Below, one piece after another: positions 52,046 through 61,771 of a stretch of DNA of 64,000 bases (positions are counted from its first letter, which is position 1; every line of letters begins with the position of its first letter). Source of the DNA: Wenyingzhuangia marina (GTDB lineage Bacteria; Bacteroidota; Bacteroidia; Flavobacteriales; Flavobacteriaceae); contig NZ_FQXQ01000001.1 of the NCBI RefSeq assembly GCF_900130035.1, forward strand, positions 868,001 to 932,000. The letters are read 5' to 3'. The notes under the pieces are model-generated. The model searched no databases and was not told the origin of the DNA. It worked only from the letters and a program-made list of their open reading frames with translations. Made by a program: the position numbers and the translations under genes.

Positions 52046-52957
52046 ATGAGCAAAAGAAATTTAGCTTTATTAGCCGTTTTTAGTACAGCTGTTTTTTATG
52101 GAATTAATTACACGTTGGTAAAAAGGGTAATGCCAAATTATTTAAGTCCTTATGCTTTGGTTTGGGTAAGGATTTGTGGAGCTACGATATTGTTTTGGAT
52201 TACATCCTTTATGATAAAATCATCAGAATTAGAAAAAAAAGATTTTCCAAAAGTAGCATTGCTTTCTATTGTTGCCATTGTTATTAATATTTTGTCTTTT
52301 TTTAAAGGTCTTAGTTTAACAACTCCTATTAATGCATCTGTTATTATGGTAACCACACCTATTTTGGTGTTTGTGTTTTCCTTAATTATTTTAAAAGAAA
52401 AATTAGAGTTAAAACGTGGTTTAGGAATTATTATTGGATTGTTGGGAGCTTTTTTGTTAACTACTGCTGATAAAAAAGTGGCAGAGAATGCCGTAAATAT
52501 TCCATTGGGAAATTTATTGGTATTTGTAAATGCATCTGGCTATGCTTTGTACTTAATTTTAACAAAACAAATGATTGAAAAATATCATCCTATTACTTTT
52601 ATAAAATGGTTGTATACTTTTGGTTTGTTGTTTATGACTCCTTTTATTTTTAATGAAGTGTTGGTGGTAGAGTGGCAAAAAATACCTTTCAATATTTATT
52701 TAATTATTGCTTATGTAGTGGTGTTTGCAACTTATTGCAATTTCTTATTTAATCTTTATGGTTTAAAACAATTAAAACCAACCACGGTAAGCGCTTTTAT
52801 TTATACCCAACCTGTAATAGCAAGTTTGTTTGCTTTATTAGTTGGGAGTGATGAGCTTTCTTGGGTAAAAATAGCTTCTACTTTGCTTATTTTTATAGGG
52901 GTTTATTTGGTAACCTTAAAGCCTAATGAGGTTAAGAATAAAGTTACTGCTAACTAG
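52046..52957 (+). CDS. EamA/DMT-family transporter
   Basis: The 303-residue inner-membrane protein has ten predicted spans in two EamA repeats: ALLAVFSTAVFYGINYTLVK... with PINASVIMVTTPILVFVFSLIILKEKLE, and LLVFVNASGYALYLILTKQM with TTVSAFIYTQPVIASLFALLVG. The glutamate-containing KEKL and DELSW motifs after the fourth and ninth helices are typical. Substrates of this family range from amino acids to metabolites and cannot be inferred here. Confidence 0.9.
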   Translation: MSKRNLALLAVFSTAVFYGINYTLVKRVMPNYLSPYALVWVRICGATILFWITSFMIKSSELEKKDFPKVALLSIVAIVINILSFFKGLSLTTPINASVIMVTTPILVFVFSLIILKEKLELKRGLGIIIGLLGAFLLTTADKKVAENAVNIPLGNLLVFVNASGYALYLILTKQMIEKYHPITFIKWLYTFGLLFMTPFIFNEVLVVEWQKIPFNIYLIIAYVVVFATYCNFLFNLYGLKQLKPTTVSAFIYTQPVIASLFALLVGSDELSWVKIASTLLIFIGVYLVTLKPNEVKNKVTAN

Positions 52958-53010
52958 AGAAGTCTATCCAATGTAAAATCCGTATTTTTACAGCCAAATT
53001 TTTTGGATAC

Positions 53011-53868
53011 ATGATACAGTCAATGACAGGATATGGGAAAGCAATTGTTCAATTGCCTACCAAAAAGGTTACTATAGAAATTAAATCTTTAAACAGTAAA
53101 CTGTTAGATTTAAACGTTCGTATACCTCAATACTACAAAGAAAAAGAAATTGATGTTCGTAAAACCATTGCCAATACAGTGGTTAGAGGGAAAGTTGATT
53201 TTTCTATTTATGTAGAAATGACTGCCGAGGTTTCTCAAACCAAAGTAAATGTAAATGTAGTGGCTGATTATATGAATCAGTTAAAACAAATTGCTACAGG
53301 TACGGATGTTGAGTTGTTAGATATGGCGATGAGATTACCAGATACTTTAAAAACAGAACGTGAAGAGTTAGATCCTGCAGAATGGGCTTTGATAGAAAAA
53401 GGTGTAGATGAAGCCATTGCTGCTTTGGTGCAATTCCGTAAAGACGAAGCCAAATCTTTAGAAGTAGATTTTAGAGAACGCATTCAAAATATTCAAGATT
53501 TATCTAAAGAAGTAGATCAGCATGATGATGATAGGATGGTAGCAGTAAAAGAAAAATTACGCAAGGCTATTGATGATTTAGAAGTAAAAGTAGATGAAAA
53601 TAGATTTGAACAAGAATTAATTTATTATCTAGAAAAATTAGATATCAATGAAGAAAAAGTTCGTTTGGCCAATCACTTAGAATATTTCTTAAAAGAATTA
53701 AACAATGAAGTTTCTGATGGTAAAAAATTAGGATTTATTGTTCAAGAAATAGGAAGGGAAATCAATACTACAGGTTCAAAATCTAATTATGCACCTATGC
53801 AACAAGTAGTGGTGCAAATGAAGAACGAATTAGAAAAAATTAAAGAACAAATATTAAACGTTTTGTAA
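53011..53868 (+). CDS. yicC: YicC/YloC-family endoribonuclease
   Basis: The 285-residue protein begins MIQSMTGYGKA, the YicC signature, followed by EIKSLNSKLLDLNVRIP and RGKVDFSIYVE. The C-terminal DUF1732 part has RLANHLEYFLKELN, GKKLGFIVQEIGREINTTGSKS and the final helix. Family members are reported to be stress-related endoribonucleases. It is followed one base later by gmk, a common pairing in bacteria. Confidence 0.94.
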   Translation: MIQSMTGYGKAIVQLPTKKVTIEIKSLNSKLLDLNVRIPQYYKEKEIDVRKTIANTVVRGKVDFSIYVEMTAEVSQTKVNVNVVADYMNQLKQIATGTDVELLDMAMRLPDTLKTEREELDPAEWALIEKGVDEAIAALVQFRKDEAKSLEVDFRERIQNIQDLSKEVDQHDDDRMVAVKEKLRKAIDDLEVKVDENRFEQELIYYLEKLDINEEKVRLANHLEYFLKELNNEVSDGKKLGFIVQEIGREINTTGSKSNYAPMQQVVVQMKNELEKIKEQILNVL

Positions 53869-53869
53869 C

Positions 53870-54445
53870 ATGGCCTCAGGAAAATTAATTGTGTTTTCTG
53901 CACCATCGGGTTCTGGAAAAACCACCATTGTTAGACATTTGTTGTCAGAAACAGATTTGCCTTTAGACTTTTCTATTTCGGCAGCTTCTCGTGAACCTAG
54001 AGTTGGAGAAATAAACGGAAAAGATTATTATTTTTTATCTGCCGAGGAGTTTAAAAATAAAGTGGATCAAGATGCGTTTTTGGAGTGGGAAGAGGTTTAT
54101 AAAGACAACTTTTACGGAACTTTAAAATCTGAAATTACTCGTATTTGGGCAGAAGGGAAACACGTAATTTTTGATATTGATGTGGTTGGAGGGTTAAATA
54201 TTAAAAAACAATTCCCAGAGGAAACTTTGGCTATTTTTGTACAACCCCCTTCTATTGAAGAAATGGAACGAAGATTGCGAGGTAGAGCTACAGAAACCGA
54301 AGAAAAAATTAAAATGCGTGTGGCCAAGGCAGAACAAGAAATGGATTTTGCTAAAAAGTTTGATACGGTTTTAATTAATAATGATTTATCAGTAGCAAAA
54401 GAAGATGCTTATCAAATAGTGTCATCATTTATAAATAAGAAATAG
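53870..54445 (+). CDS. gmk: Guanylate kinase
   Basis: The 191-residue enzyme phosphorylates GMP to GDP with ATP. The P-loop is [17 protein letters not shown]. The GMP site is [25 protein letters not shown] and [45 protein letters not shown] (lid) and the end complete a standard Gmk. The gene starts one base after yicC and stops 4 bases before the DUF3050 gene. Confidence 0.97.
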   Translation: MASGKLIVFSAPSGSGKTTIVRHLLSETDLPLDFSISAASREPRVGEINGKDYYFLSAEEFKNKVDQDAFLEWEEVYKDNFYGTLKSEITRIWAEGKHVIFDIDVVGGLNIKKQFPEETLAIFVQPPSIEEMERRLRGRATETEEKIKMRVAKAEQEMDFAKKFDTVLINNDLSVAKEDAYQIVSSFINKK

Positions 54446-54449
54446 AAAG

Positions 54450-55214
54450 ATGAAGATTGAAGATGTTCAAGAAAGAATACATTCAGCAATTAATAAGCTG
54501 AATTCTCATGATTTATATAAAGACTTAAATAGTATTCAAGACATCAAACAATTTATGGAAAGCCATGTGTTTGCTGTGTGGGATTTTATGTCTTTGTTAA
54601 AGAACTTACAGATACAATTAACCTGTGTTTCTAAAGTTTGGATTCCTGTAGAAAATCCTGTAACTGCTAGATTTATCAATGAAATTGTGCATGGAGAAGA
54701 AACAGATGTAAATGAGTTGGGAGTGCCTATGAGTCATTTTGAAATGTACTTAGAGGCTATGAAAGAGGTTGGAGCTAGTACAGCAAAAATCGATTTGTTT
54801 ATCAACTTAATCAAACAAGGAGTTCCAGTTTTAGATGCTTTAAAAGAAGTTGAGGTTTCTGAAGCTGTATATGATTTTGTGTCTTATACTTTTGAGATTA
54901 TCGACAGAGGAAATGTACATGAAATTGCTGCTGCGTTTACCTTTGGTAGAGAAGATGTAATTCCTGAAATGTTTTTAGAAATTGTAAAAGAGACAAAAAA
55001 ACAAAATCAAGACAAAGCCTATACTAAATTATTGTATTATTTAGAAAGACATATTGAGTTGGATGGTGATGAACACGGTCCTTTATCATTAAGAATGATA
55101 GAAGAGTTGTGTGGAGCAGATGAACAAAAATGGCAAGAAGTGTTAGCGGTTTCTGAGCAAGCTATTGAAAAAAGAATAGGACTTTGGTCTGGAATTCAAT
55201 TAGAGTTGGTTTAG
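54450..55214 (+). CDS. DUF3050 protein, heme-oxygenase-like fold candidate
   Basis: The 254-residue soluble all-helical protein matches DUF3050, which I recall as belonging to the heme-oxygenase/TenA-like clan. Conserved polar segments are [18 protein letters not shown] (His39), [35 protein letters not shown] and [17 protein letters not shown]. The clustered Glu, His and Asp positions could form a di-metal site like that of heme-oxygenase-like diiron oxidases, but this is inference from pattern only. It is tightly packed between gmk (4-base gap) and nadD (1-base gap), so it is expressed with both. Confidence 0.85.
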   Translation: MKIEDVQERIHSAINKLNSHDLYKDLNSIQDIKQFMESHVFAVWDFMSLLKNLQIQLTCVSKVWIPVENPVTARFINEIVHGEETDVNELGVPMSHFEMYLEAMKEVGASTAKIDLFINLIKQGVPVLDALKEVEVSEAVYDFVSYTFEIIDRGNVHEIAAAFTFGREDVIPEMFLEIVKETKKQNQDKAYTKLLYYLERHIELDGDEHGPLSLRMIEELCGADEQKWQEVLAVSEQAIEKRIGLWSGIQLELV

Positions 55215-55215
55215 C

Positions 55216-55794
55216 ATGAAAGTAGGTTTGTATTTTGGAACTTTTAATCCTGTACATGTGGGGCATGTTATTTTAGCCAATCATATGTTGCATTATACAA
55301 ACATGGATGAGGTTTGGATGGTGGTTACGCCACACAATCCTCATAAGAAAAAAAGCACACTTTTAGAAAATCACCATCGATTAGAAATGGTGTATAAAGC
55401 TACTGAAGATTATGATCATGTTCATCCAAGTGATATTGAATTTAAGCTGAAACAGCCTAACTATACAATTGATACTCTGGTGCATATTTCAGAAAAATTT
55501 CCAACGCATGAATTTGCGATTATTATGGGAGAAGACAATTTAAAATCTTTTCATAAGTGGAAAAATTATGAAGTAATTTTAGAAGATTACGAAGTATTTG
55601 TGTATCCTAGAATTACCCAGAAGAAGCAAGAAAATAATTTAGAAAATCATCCAAAAATACATTTTGTAGAAGCTCCTATTGTAGAAATTTCATCTACATT
55701 TATAAGAGATGCTATTAAAAATCAAAAAAGTGTTCAGCATTTATTAACACCTAAGGTTTGGGAGTATATAGATTTAATGAATTTTTATAAATAG
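55216..55794 (+). CDS. nadD: Nicotinate-nucleotide adenylyltransferase
   Basis: The 192-residue enzyme makes deamido-NAD from nicotinate mononucleotide and ATP. It carries the nucleotidyltransferase motif LYFGTFNPVHVGHVILA at the N-terminus, PHNPHKK, the FAIIMGEDNLKSFHKWKNYE block and the second motif EISSTFIRDAIKN (ISSTxxR). Length is standard. Confidence 0.95.
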   Translation: MKVGLYFGTFNPVHVGHVILANHMLHYTNMDEVWMVVTPHNPHKKKSTLLENHHRLEMVYKATEDYDHVHPSDIEFKLKQPNYTIDTLVHISEKFPTHEFAIIMGEDNLKSFHKWKNYEVILEDYEVFVYPRITQKKQENNLENHPKIHFVEAPIVEISSTFIRDAIKNQKSVQHLLTPKVWEYIDLMNFYK

Positions 55795-55860
55795 AAAGTA
55801 AACAATACATTTGTTAGTTGTGGTTTGGTTTTTGACCAATCATATAGCATTAAAAAATAA

Positions 55861-56898
55861 ATGGCAGAAAAAAGCAGACGTATTAAAAAGAAATGGGTTA
55901 AGAAATACCGTTTGGTGGTTTTAACTGAAGAATCTTTTGAAGAAAAGTTCTCTTTTAAATTAACACGTTTAAATGTTTTTGTTTTTGGTGGGTTGTTTAG
56001 TGTGTTTTTAATTGCTTTTACAGCAGGATTAATTATTTACACACCTTTAAAAGAATACATTCCAGGCTTTGAATCTCCCGATTTAAAAAAGAATGCCATC
56101 AGTTTAAATTTTCAGTTAGATTCTTTAGAGCAACAGATGCATGCTTTAGAATTGTATACAGAATCTATGAAACCTACTTTGTTGGGAGATAAAGCTATTG
56201 AAATGGATGTGTTGCCATTTGTAACTAAAGAAGGAGAATCGGTCTATCAATCTGGAATTATGAATAATGACTCCATTCATCATAAGCTAGAAAAATTATA
56301 TGGGTTGTTACAAGAAAAAAACAACACTATTGAAGCGCTTAGAACAAAGTACAAAGGAGTTAATTTTTCAGAAGATTCTCTTCATGATCATGAAGTAGTG
56401 CTTCAAGAAAATCATTTAACGGAAGAAGAATTAGAATCTTTGGAATCTTCTATGTTAGATTCTGTGTTTAGAGAAAAAGTAGAAAGAGAGGAACGTTTCA
56501 GTATTTTTGGATATGAGTATAACAAAGCTGACCAAGTTTTTGTAACACCAATACAAGGAAACATTACAGACGAATATAATGCTGTAGCGCATCATTTTGC
56601 TATAGATATTGCAGCAACAAAAGAAGCTCCTGTAAAATCAATTGCTGATGGAACAGTGGTTTTTGCAGAATGTTCTATAGAAACAGGTTTTGTGGTGATT
56701 ATTGTGCATCAAGACAATTATGTATCGATATATAAACACAATTGTAGATTAAATGTGTCACAAGGTTCGTTGGTAAAAGCGGGTCAAGTAATTGCAAACG
56801 TTGGTTCAACAGGAGAGTTTAGTACAGGACCACATCTTCATTTTGAAATGTGGAAAGATGGGTATCCAGTAGATCCAACTAATTTTATGAAATTTTAA
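55861..56898 (+). CDS. M23-family metallopeptidase (membrane-anchored)
   Basis: The 345-residue protein has a basic cytoplasmic N-terminus, one membrane span (~38-60, VFVFGGLFSVFLIAFTAGLII), a coiled-coil-prone stretch (~75-200) and a C-terminal M23 domain. The zinc ligands appear as HHFAIDIA (His, Asp) and GPHLHFEMW (HxH); GTVVFAECSIETGFVVIIVHQDNYVSIYKH is the surrounding LytM fold. It is either an active peptidoglycan endopeptidase or a regulator of division amidases. The next gene starts 2 bases later. Confidence 0.92.
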   Translation: MAEKSRRIKKKWVKKYRLVVLTEESFEEKFSFKLTRLNVFVFGGLFSVFLIAFTAGLIIYTPLKEYIPGFESPDLKKNAISLNFQLDSLEQQMHALELYTESMKPTLLGDKAIEMDVLPFVTKEGESVYQSGIMNNDSIHHKLEKLYGLLQEKNNTIEALRTKYKGVNFSEDSLHDHEVVLQENHLTEEELESLESSMLDSVFREKVEREERFSIFGYEYNKADQVFVTPIQGNITDEYNAVAHHFAIDIAATKEAPVKSIADGTVVFAECSIETGFVVIIVHQDNYVSIYKHNCRLNVSQGSLVKAGQVIANVGSTGEFSTGPHLHFEMWKDGYPVDPTNFMKF

Positions 56899-56900
56899 GA

Positions 56901-58394
56901 ATGAGTATAAAATCAACATTAGCCTTGCCTTTTGCTAAGGTTATTCGCAAGCAAGTATATAAATGGGCAAATAATCCTGTTGAGACACAGGAAAAAGTGT
57001 TTCAATATTTAATTAAAAATGCTAAAAATACGGCTTTTGGAAAAGATCATAATTTTGAGAAGATTAAAAATTATGAAGATTTTAAAAAGTTAGTTCCTGT
57101 AAATGATTATGAGGGAATAAGAGCTTATGTAGATAGAATAGTTGAGGGAGAATCTGATGTTTTATGGAAAGGTCGTCCTTTGTATTACGCAAAAACATCA
57201 GGAACTACTTCCGGGGCAAAATATATTCCTATCACCAAAGAATCCATGCCTACGCACGTAAAAGCAGCTCGTAATGCTTTATTGTTTTATATTACAGAAA
57301 CAGGAGATGCGTCTTTTGTAGATGGTAAAATGATGTTTTTACAAGGAAGTCCAATTTTAAAAGATTTAAAAGGAGTAAAACTTGGTAGACTAAGTGGTAT
57401 TGCTGCACATTATGTACCGGGTTATTTACAAAAAAATAGGTTGCCAAGTTGGGAAACCAATTGTATTGAAGATTGGGAAACTAAGGTTGATGCTGTAGTT
57501 GAAGAAACTGTAAAAGAAGATATGTCCGTAATTAGCGGAATACCATCTTGGGTACAAATGTACTTTGAAAAACTACAAGAAAAGACAGGGAAAACAGTAT
57601 CTGAGTTATTTCCTAAATTTAATTTCTTTGTATACGGAGGAGTTAATTTTGAGCCTTATAAGCATAAGTTTGAAAGTTTAATAGGTAAAAAAATTGATTA
57701 CGTAGAATTATACCCTGCTTCCGAAGGTTTTATTGCTTATCAAGATTCTCAAACTGAAAAGGGAATGTTGTTGCAGTTAAACAGCGGTATTTTTTATGAG
57801 TTTATTCCTGCTGATAAATTTTACGAAGAGAATCCACCACGTTTGTCCATTGGAGAAGTAAAATTAGGTGTAAATTATGTTATTATATTAAATACCACTG
57901 CTGGACTTTGGGGATATAATATTGGAGATACAGTTGAATTTACTACCCTAGCACCTTATAGAATTAAAGTTACAGGAAGAATTAAACATTTTATTTCTGC
58001 TTTTGGAGAACATGTAATTGCTAAAGAGGTAGAAAAAGCTTTAAACGATGCCATGGTAGGAACAAATGTGACAGTGAGCGAGTTTACGGTTGCACCACAA
58101 GTAACACCAGAAAGTGGATTGCCATATCATGAGTGGTTTATAGAATTTGTAGAAGAACCAGAAAATTTAGAAGCTTTTGCTGCTAAGATTGATAAATCCA
58201 TGCAAGAGCAAAATATATATTATTTAGATTTAATCACTGGTAGTGTGTTAAGACCATTGGTAATTACTAAGGTTAAAAAAGGTGGTTTTCACGAATATAT
58301 GAAGTCTATTGGTAAATTTGGAGGACAAAATAAAATTCCTCAACTATCTGATAACCGTAAAATTGCAGATGTATTACAAAATTTTAAAGCATAA
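56901..58394 (+). CDS. GH3 (auxin-responsive)-like acyl-adenylating protein
   Basis: The 497-residue protein belongs to the GH3 branch of the ANL adenylating superfamily, known in plants for joining amino acids to hormones and found widely in Bacteroidota. The ATP motif reads YYAKTSGTTSGAKYIPIT. FVYGGVNFEPY, YPASEGFIAYQ, ILNTTAGLWGYNIGDTVEFT and KVTGRIKHFISAFGEHV are the following signatures. The bacterial substrate is unknown to me. It is co-transcribed with the M23 gene. Confidence 0.9.
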   Translation: MSIKSTLALPFAKVIRKQVYKWANNPVETQEKVFQYLIKNAKNTAFGKDHNFEKIKNYEDFKKLVPVNDYEGIRAYVDRIVEGESDVLWKGRPLYYAKTSGTTSGAKYIPITKESMPTHVKAARNALLFYITETGDASFVDGKMMFLQGSPILKDLKGVKLGRLSGIAAHYVPGYLQKNRLPSWETNCIEDWETKVDAVVEETVKEDMSVISGIPSWVQMYFEKLQEKTGKTVSELFPKFNFFVYGGVNFEPYKHKFESLIGKKIDYVELYPASEGFIAYQDSQTEKGMLLQLNSGIFYEFIPADKFYEENPPRLSIGEVKLGVNYVIILNTTAGLWGYNIGDTVEFTTLAPYRIKVTGRIKHFISAFGEHVIAKEVEKALNDAMVGTNVTVSEFTVAPQVTPESGLPYHEWFIEFVEEPENLEAFAAKIDKSMQEQNIYYLDLITGSVLRPLVITKVKKGGFHEYMKSIGKFGGQNKIPQLSDNRKIADVLQNFKA

Positions 58395-58435
58395 AACAAT
58401 TAGCAAAAGCTGTCTAAAAAAAAAACTAGAAAAAC

Positions 58436-59938
58436 ATGAAATTACACATGAATAAACAAAAGGTAGCTTTTAAAATTAGTTTGTTATTTGCTTTTTTTTG
58501 TGGAACAGTAGTGTTTTCTCAAAAAAAATCTAAAGGTTTTAAACTTACAGAGGCAAATGTAAGAGCAATGCAAGCCACTGGTTTTGTAAGATGTGCTACT
58601 GTTGAGTATGAAAAAAAATTATCAGAAGAGAATTCTAATAAGGTTTCAGAAGAAGTTTTTGAATCATGGATGTCTACCAAAGTTGCCCAACTAAAAAAAA
58701 GTAGAGCTAATGGGAGAATAGCTGCTCAGGTTTATACCATTCCTGTAGTTATTCATATTGTTCACAATGGTGATGAAATAAATACTCTAGGAAATGCAAA
58801 GGGAGAAAATATATCAGATGCTCAAGCAAGATCTCAAATAGATATTTTAAATCAAGATTATCGAAGAGTGGCAGGGACTCCAGGAGGAGTAAATTCTACG
58901 GGCAAGGCTGTAGATATTGAAATAAATTTTGTGTTAGCAAAACAAGATCCTGATGGTTTAGAAACAACAGGGATTATTAGACATGAAATTATACCCTATA
59001 CCGATGAGGTATCTAATCCACCTGCAGGACTTGGAAGTTTAGGGGATGGAGGAGCTGATTGGGAATCTTATGCAGATGTTCAAAAAATGAAAAGAGAGAC
59101 CCAGTGGGATCCTACAAAATACTTAAATATTTGGACCATTAGAATGGGAGGAGAAACTTTAGAAGATGATGGTTTGTCTGATTTGTTAGGTTTTGCACAA
59201 TTCCCTAGTAATTCAGGTTTACAGGGTATAGATGTGATTGGAGGAAGTGCTGCTACCGATGGTGTTGTGATTTCTTTTCACGCTTTTGGAGCTTGGTCAA
59301 AACGAGAAATAAATCCAGAAAATAAACATTCATTTATAATGAATAATCGCTATAACGAAGGAAGAACAACTACACATGAAATAGGACATTGGTTGGGTTT
59401 AAGACATATTTGGGGAGATACAGATACTTGTGGAAATGATGATTATTGTTTAGATACCCCTAATGCAACAGAGGAACATTATAGTTGTGATCAAACATAT
59501 GATACTTGTACGAATGATGGATTAGGAAATGATATGGTTGAAAATTACATGGATTATACCATCGATGGTTGTATGGATACTTTTACTCAAAATCAAAAAG
59601 ATAGAATGTTAACGGTGTTAAATAATTCTCCAAGAAGAGTAGACTTATTAAATTCATCAGCATTGAATATGCCTTTGTATGGAAGTGATCAGCTAAAAGA
59701 TTTTGTAGTTGATCCTAATCCTTTTACGGATGTAGTAAAAGTAATTGGAATGGCAGAAGGCTTGGTAAAGTTATCAGTATATGATGCATATGGAAAAGAG
59801 ATGTATACTGAGAATTTTTATGATGTAAAAAAGGTTTTCTCAAAAGAGTTGGATTTTAATCAACTAGCTTCAGGAATTTATATTGTATTGATTCAGAATG
59901 AGGAGAAAAGAATTGTGAAAAAAATAATTAAGCAATAA
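58436..59938 (+). CDS. Secreted M43 zinc metalloprotease with T9SS sorting domain
   Basis: The 500-residue protein (the ATG at 58448 is an alternative start) has a signal peptide ending near VFSQ and a pro-region. The M43/pappalysin-like catalytic domain shows the zinc site HEIGHWLGLRHIWGD (from ~310) and the Met-turn NYMDYTIDGCMDTFT, with cysteine pairs between. The last ~75 residues (VDPNPFTDVVKVI, LSVYDAYGKEMYT, SGIYIVLIQN, KKIIKQ) are a type A T9SS sorting domain. It is exported across the outer membrane and probably digests proteins outside the cell. Confidence 0.92.
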   Translation: MKLHMNKQKVAFKISLLFAFFCGTVVFSQKKSKGFKLTEANVRAMQATGFVRCATVEYEKKLSEENSNKVSEEVFESWMSTKVAQLKKSRANGRIAAQVYTIPVVIHIVHNGDEINTLGNAKGENISDAQARSQIDILNQDYRRVAGTPGGVNSTGKAVDIEINFVLAKQDPDGLETTGIIRHEIIPYTDEVSNPPAGLGSLGDGGADWESYADVQKMKRETQWDPTKYLNIWTIRMGGETLEDDGLSDLLGFAQFPSNSGLQGIDVIGGSAATDGVVISFHAFGAWSKREINPENKHSFIMNNRYNEGRTTTHEIGHWLGLRHIWGDTDTCGNDDYCLDTPNATEEHYSCDQTYDTCTNDGLGNDMVENYMDYTIDGCMDTFTQNQKDRMLTVLNNSPRRVDLLNSSALNMPLYGSDQLKDFVVDPNPFTDVVKVIGMAEGLVKLSVYDAYGKEMYTENFYDVKKVFSKELDFNQLASGIYIVLIQNEEKRIVKKIIKQ

Positions 59939-59988
59939 AAAACTTGTTTGTTATTAATGATGTCATCAATAACCTAATATCAAATAAT

Positions 59989-60657
59989 ATGAAATTATAT
60001 TTAGTTCCTACACCTATTGGAAATTTAGAAGATATGACTTTTAGGGCTATTAAAGTTTTAAAAGAAGTAGATTTGGTATTGGCAGAAGATACCCGTACAA
60101 GCGGAAAGTTGATGAAGCATTATGAAATCAACACTCATATGCAAAGTCATCATATGCATAATGAGCATAAAACAGTAGAACAAATCGTTCAAAAAATAAA
60201 AGGAGGAACTACAGTTGCATTAATTTCAGATGCAGGAACTCCTGCTATTTCTGATCCGGGATTTTTGTTAACTAGAGCTTGTATCCAAAATGGTATTGAG
60301 GTAGATTGTTTGCCCGGAGCAACAGCTTTTGTACCCGCTTTGGTCAATTCAGGATTGCCTAATGAGAAGTTTGTGTTCGAAGGTTTTTTACCTGTTAAAA
60401 AAGGACGTCAAACACGTTTGCAAATTTTAGCTGAAGAAGTAAGAACCATTATTTTATATGAATCTCCACATAAATTAGTGAAAACATTAACACATTTGTC
60501 AGAATATTTAGGTGCTGATAGGCAAGCTTCTGTTTCTAGAGAATTGACTAAAATGTTTGAGGAAACCCAGCGAGGAACTTTAACTGAGTTAGTAGCACAT
60601 TACACTAACAAACCACCCAAAGGAGAAATTGTTTTAGTGGTTGCTGGGAAAGGTTAG
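59989..60657 (+). CDS. rsmI: 16S rRNA (cytidine-1402-2'-O)-methyltransferase RsmI
   Basis: I place the start at the ATG at 59989 (222 residues); an in-frame TTG at 59944 gives a longer ORF, but MKLYLVPTPIGNLEDMTFRA is the family N-terminus. The tetrapyrrole-methylase fold is evident from DLVLAEDTRTSGKLMKHY, VALISDAGTPAISDPGFLL, VDCLPGATAFVPALVNSGLP and YESPHKLVKTL. It 2'-O-methylates C1402 in the decoding centre with RsmH. Confidence 0.95.
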   Translation: MKLYLVPTPIGNLEDMTFRAIKVLKEVDLVLAEDTRTSGKLMKHYEINTHMQSHHMHNEHKTVEQIVQKIKGGTTVALISDAGTPAISDPGFLLTRACIQNGIEVDCLPGATAFVPALVNSGLPNEKFVFEGFLPVKKGRQTRLQILAEEVRTIILYESPHKLVKTLTHLSEYLGADRQASVSRELTKMFEETQRGTLTELVAHYTNKPPKGEIVLVVAGKG

Positions 60658-60660
60658 CAG

Positions 60661-61479
60661 TTATCTAACATCAAAAGAGTTAATTAGTCTATCTGTAATT
60701 AATTCATAGTCTTCATTTTTTCCTACCCATAAAGCAACTAAGTGAACTACTTTTGTATTATTTTTTGAACAAGTAATACTTTTAAAATAGATGTCATTTC
60801 CATCACTCTTAAAATTTCCTTTTTTAATAAGAGCAGGGTATTGATTGATAAAAGTATCAGAATCTGAATAATATAAATCTGTTCCGTTAACTTTATTTAA
60901 TACTTCAGAAATAGAACCATCAGAACCTGCTTTTAAACTCATGTTTTCTATTGCTTGATTATAATGAACAGCAGTAAGTACAATACTATAATTAGGATTT
61001 TCTGTATAACTATAATTGTTCATTTTTAAAACAAGTTTTTTTACTTCATCAGGTAGTTGAATTTCAGCAGTTTCTTTTTCTAAAAGATAAGGTGATTCTA
61101 AAGAGACCTCTTTGTTAGAAAAATATTGTCTTTTCCAATCTTGCTTTAATAATTCAGAAGCTGGGTAAGCCAATTCATGGAAAAAAGAGTATAATTTAGA
61201 CCCCTGTTGTTTTCCAAAATAAGCACCAATTAAAGAGCAAATCACAATAAATGTAATCTGTAATATTTTTTTTAGACTTATCTTTTTTGATTTGGGTTTT
61301 GTAGTTTGTTTAGTTACGCCTACTGTGTTTTTATAGTCCTCAAGATTTTTATTAGGATATTTTTGTTGCCAAGCCTTAAAGTTGTTTGGTATTTTTTTAC
61401 CACAAGCATCACAAAATATCTGATATTCAGATTTTATAGGATTAAAATGATGGCAACTTTCACATTTAATAAATTTCAT
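60661..61479 (-). CDS. Zinc-ribbon, single-span membrane protein of unknown function
   Basis: The 272-residue protein starts with a zinc-ribbon knuckle pair (CESCHHFNP ... CDACGKKIP, CxxC-x12-CxxC). A basic linker (TTKPKSKKISLKK) leads to a membrane span (~70-90, ILQITFIVICSLIGAYFG). The outer ~180 residues resemble a folded periplasmic domain without a recognisable signature. The topology puts the ribbon in the cytoplasm. The stop is 3 bases from the convergent rsmI stop with no terminator between. Function unknown. Confidence 0.75.
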   Translation of the reverse strand: MKFIKCESCHHFNPIKSEYQIFCDACGKKIPNNFKAWQQKYPNKNLEDYKNTVGVTKQTTKPKSKKISLKKILQITFIVICSLIGAYFGKQQGSKLYSFFHELAYPASELLKQDWKRQYFSNKEVSLESPYLLEKETAEIQLPDEVKKLVLKMNNYSYTENPNYSIVLTAVHYNQAIENMSLKAGSDGSISEVLNKVNGTDLYYSDSDTFINQYPALIKKGNFKSDGNDIYFKSITCSKNNTKVVHLVALWVGKNEDYELITDRLINSFDVR

Positions 61480-61680
61480 GAGTTTGGTTTGGGTATGATA
61501 AAGATAAGCATTGCAATTTTATGATAAAAAAGAATTTTAGAGTTCAGAAAAAAATAATCAATCAGCCCAGTAAAACAAGTGTTTCTTCTGATTTTATTAT
61601 AAATTGTTGCTTTTGTTATAGAGTGTTTAAACTTTCGATTTGTTTATTTTGGGTATCGTAATAATTTAGAGGGAGTCTAA

Positions 61681-61710
61681 TTGGTTATCCTTGCTTTTTT
61701 TGTAAATTTG
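61681..61710 (+). promoter_or_regulatory. Promoter of leuC-leuD
   Basis: TTG (61681-61683), a 19-base spacer and a perfect TAAATTTG (61703-61710) match the flavobacterial promoter. It leaves a leader of about 55 bases before leuC. A 13-base palindrome AATTCA-T-TGAATT lies in the leader at 61720-61732. Confidence 0.7.
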
Positions 61711-61771
61711 CCGACCTGTAATTCATTGAATTGCAACCATAACAGAAAACAATAAATAAGTCGAAAACAAT

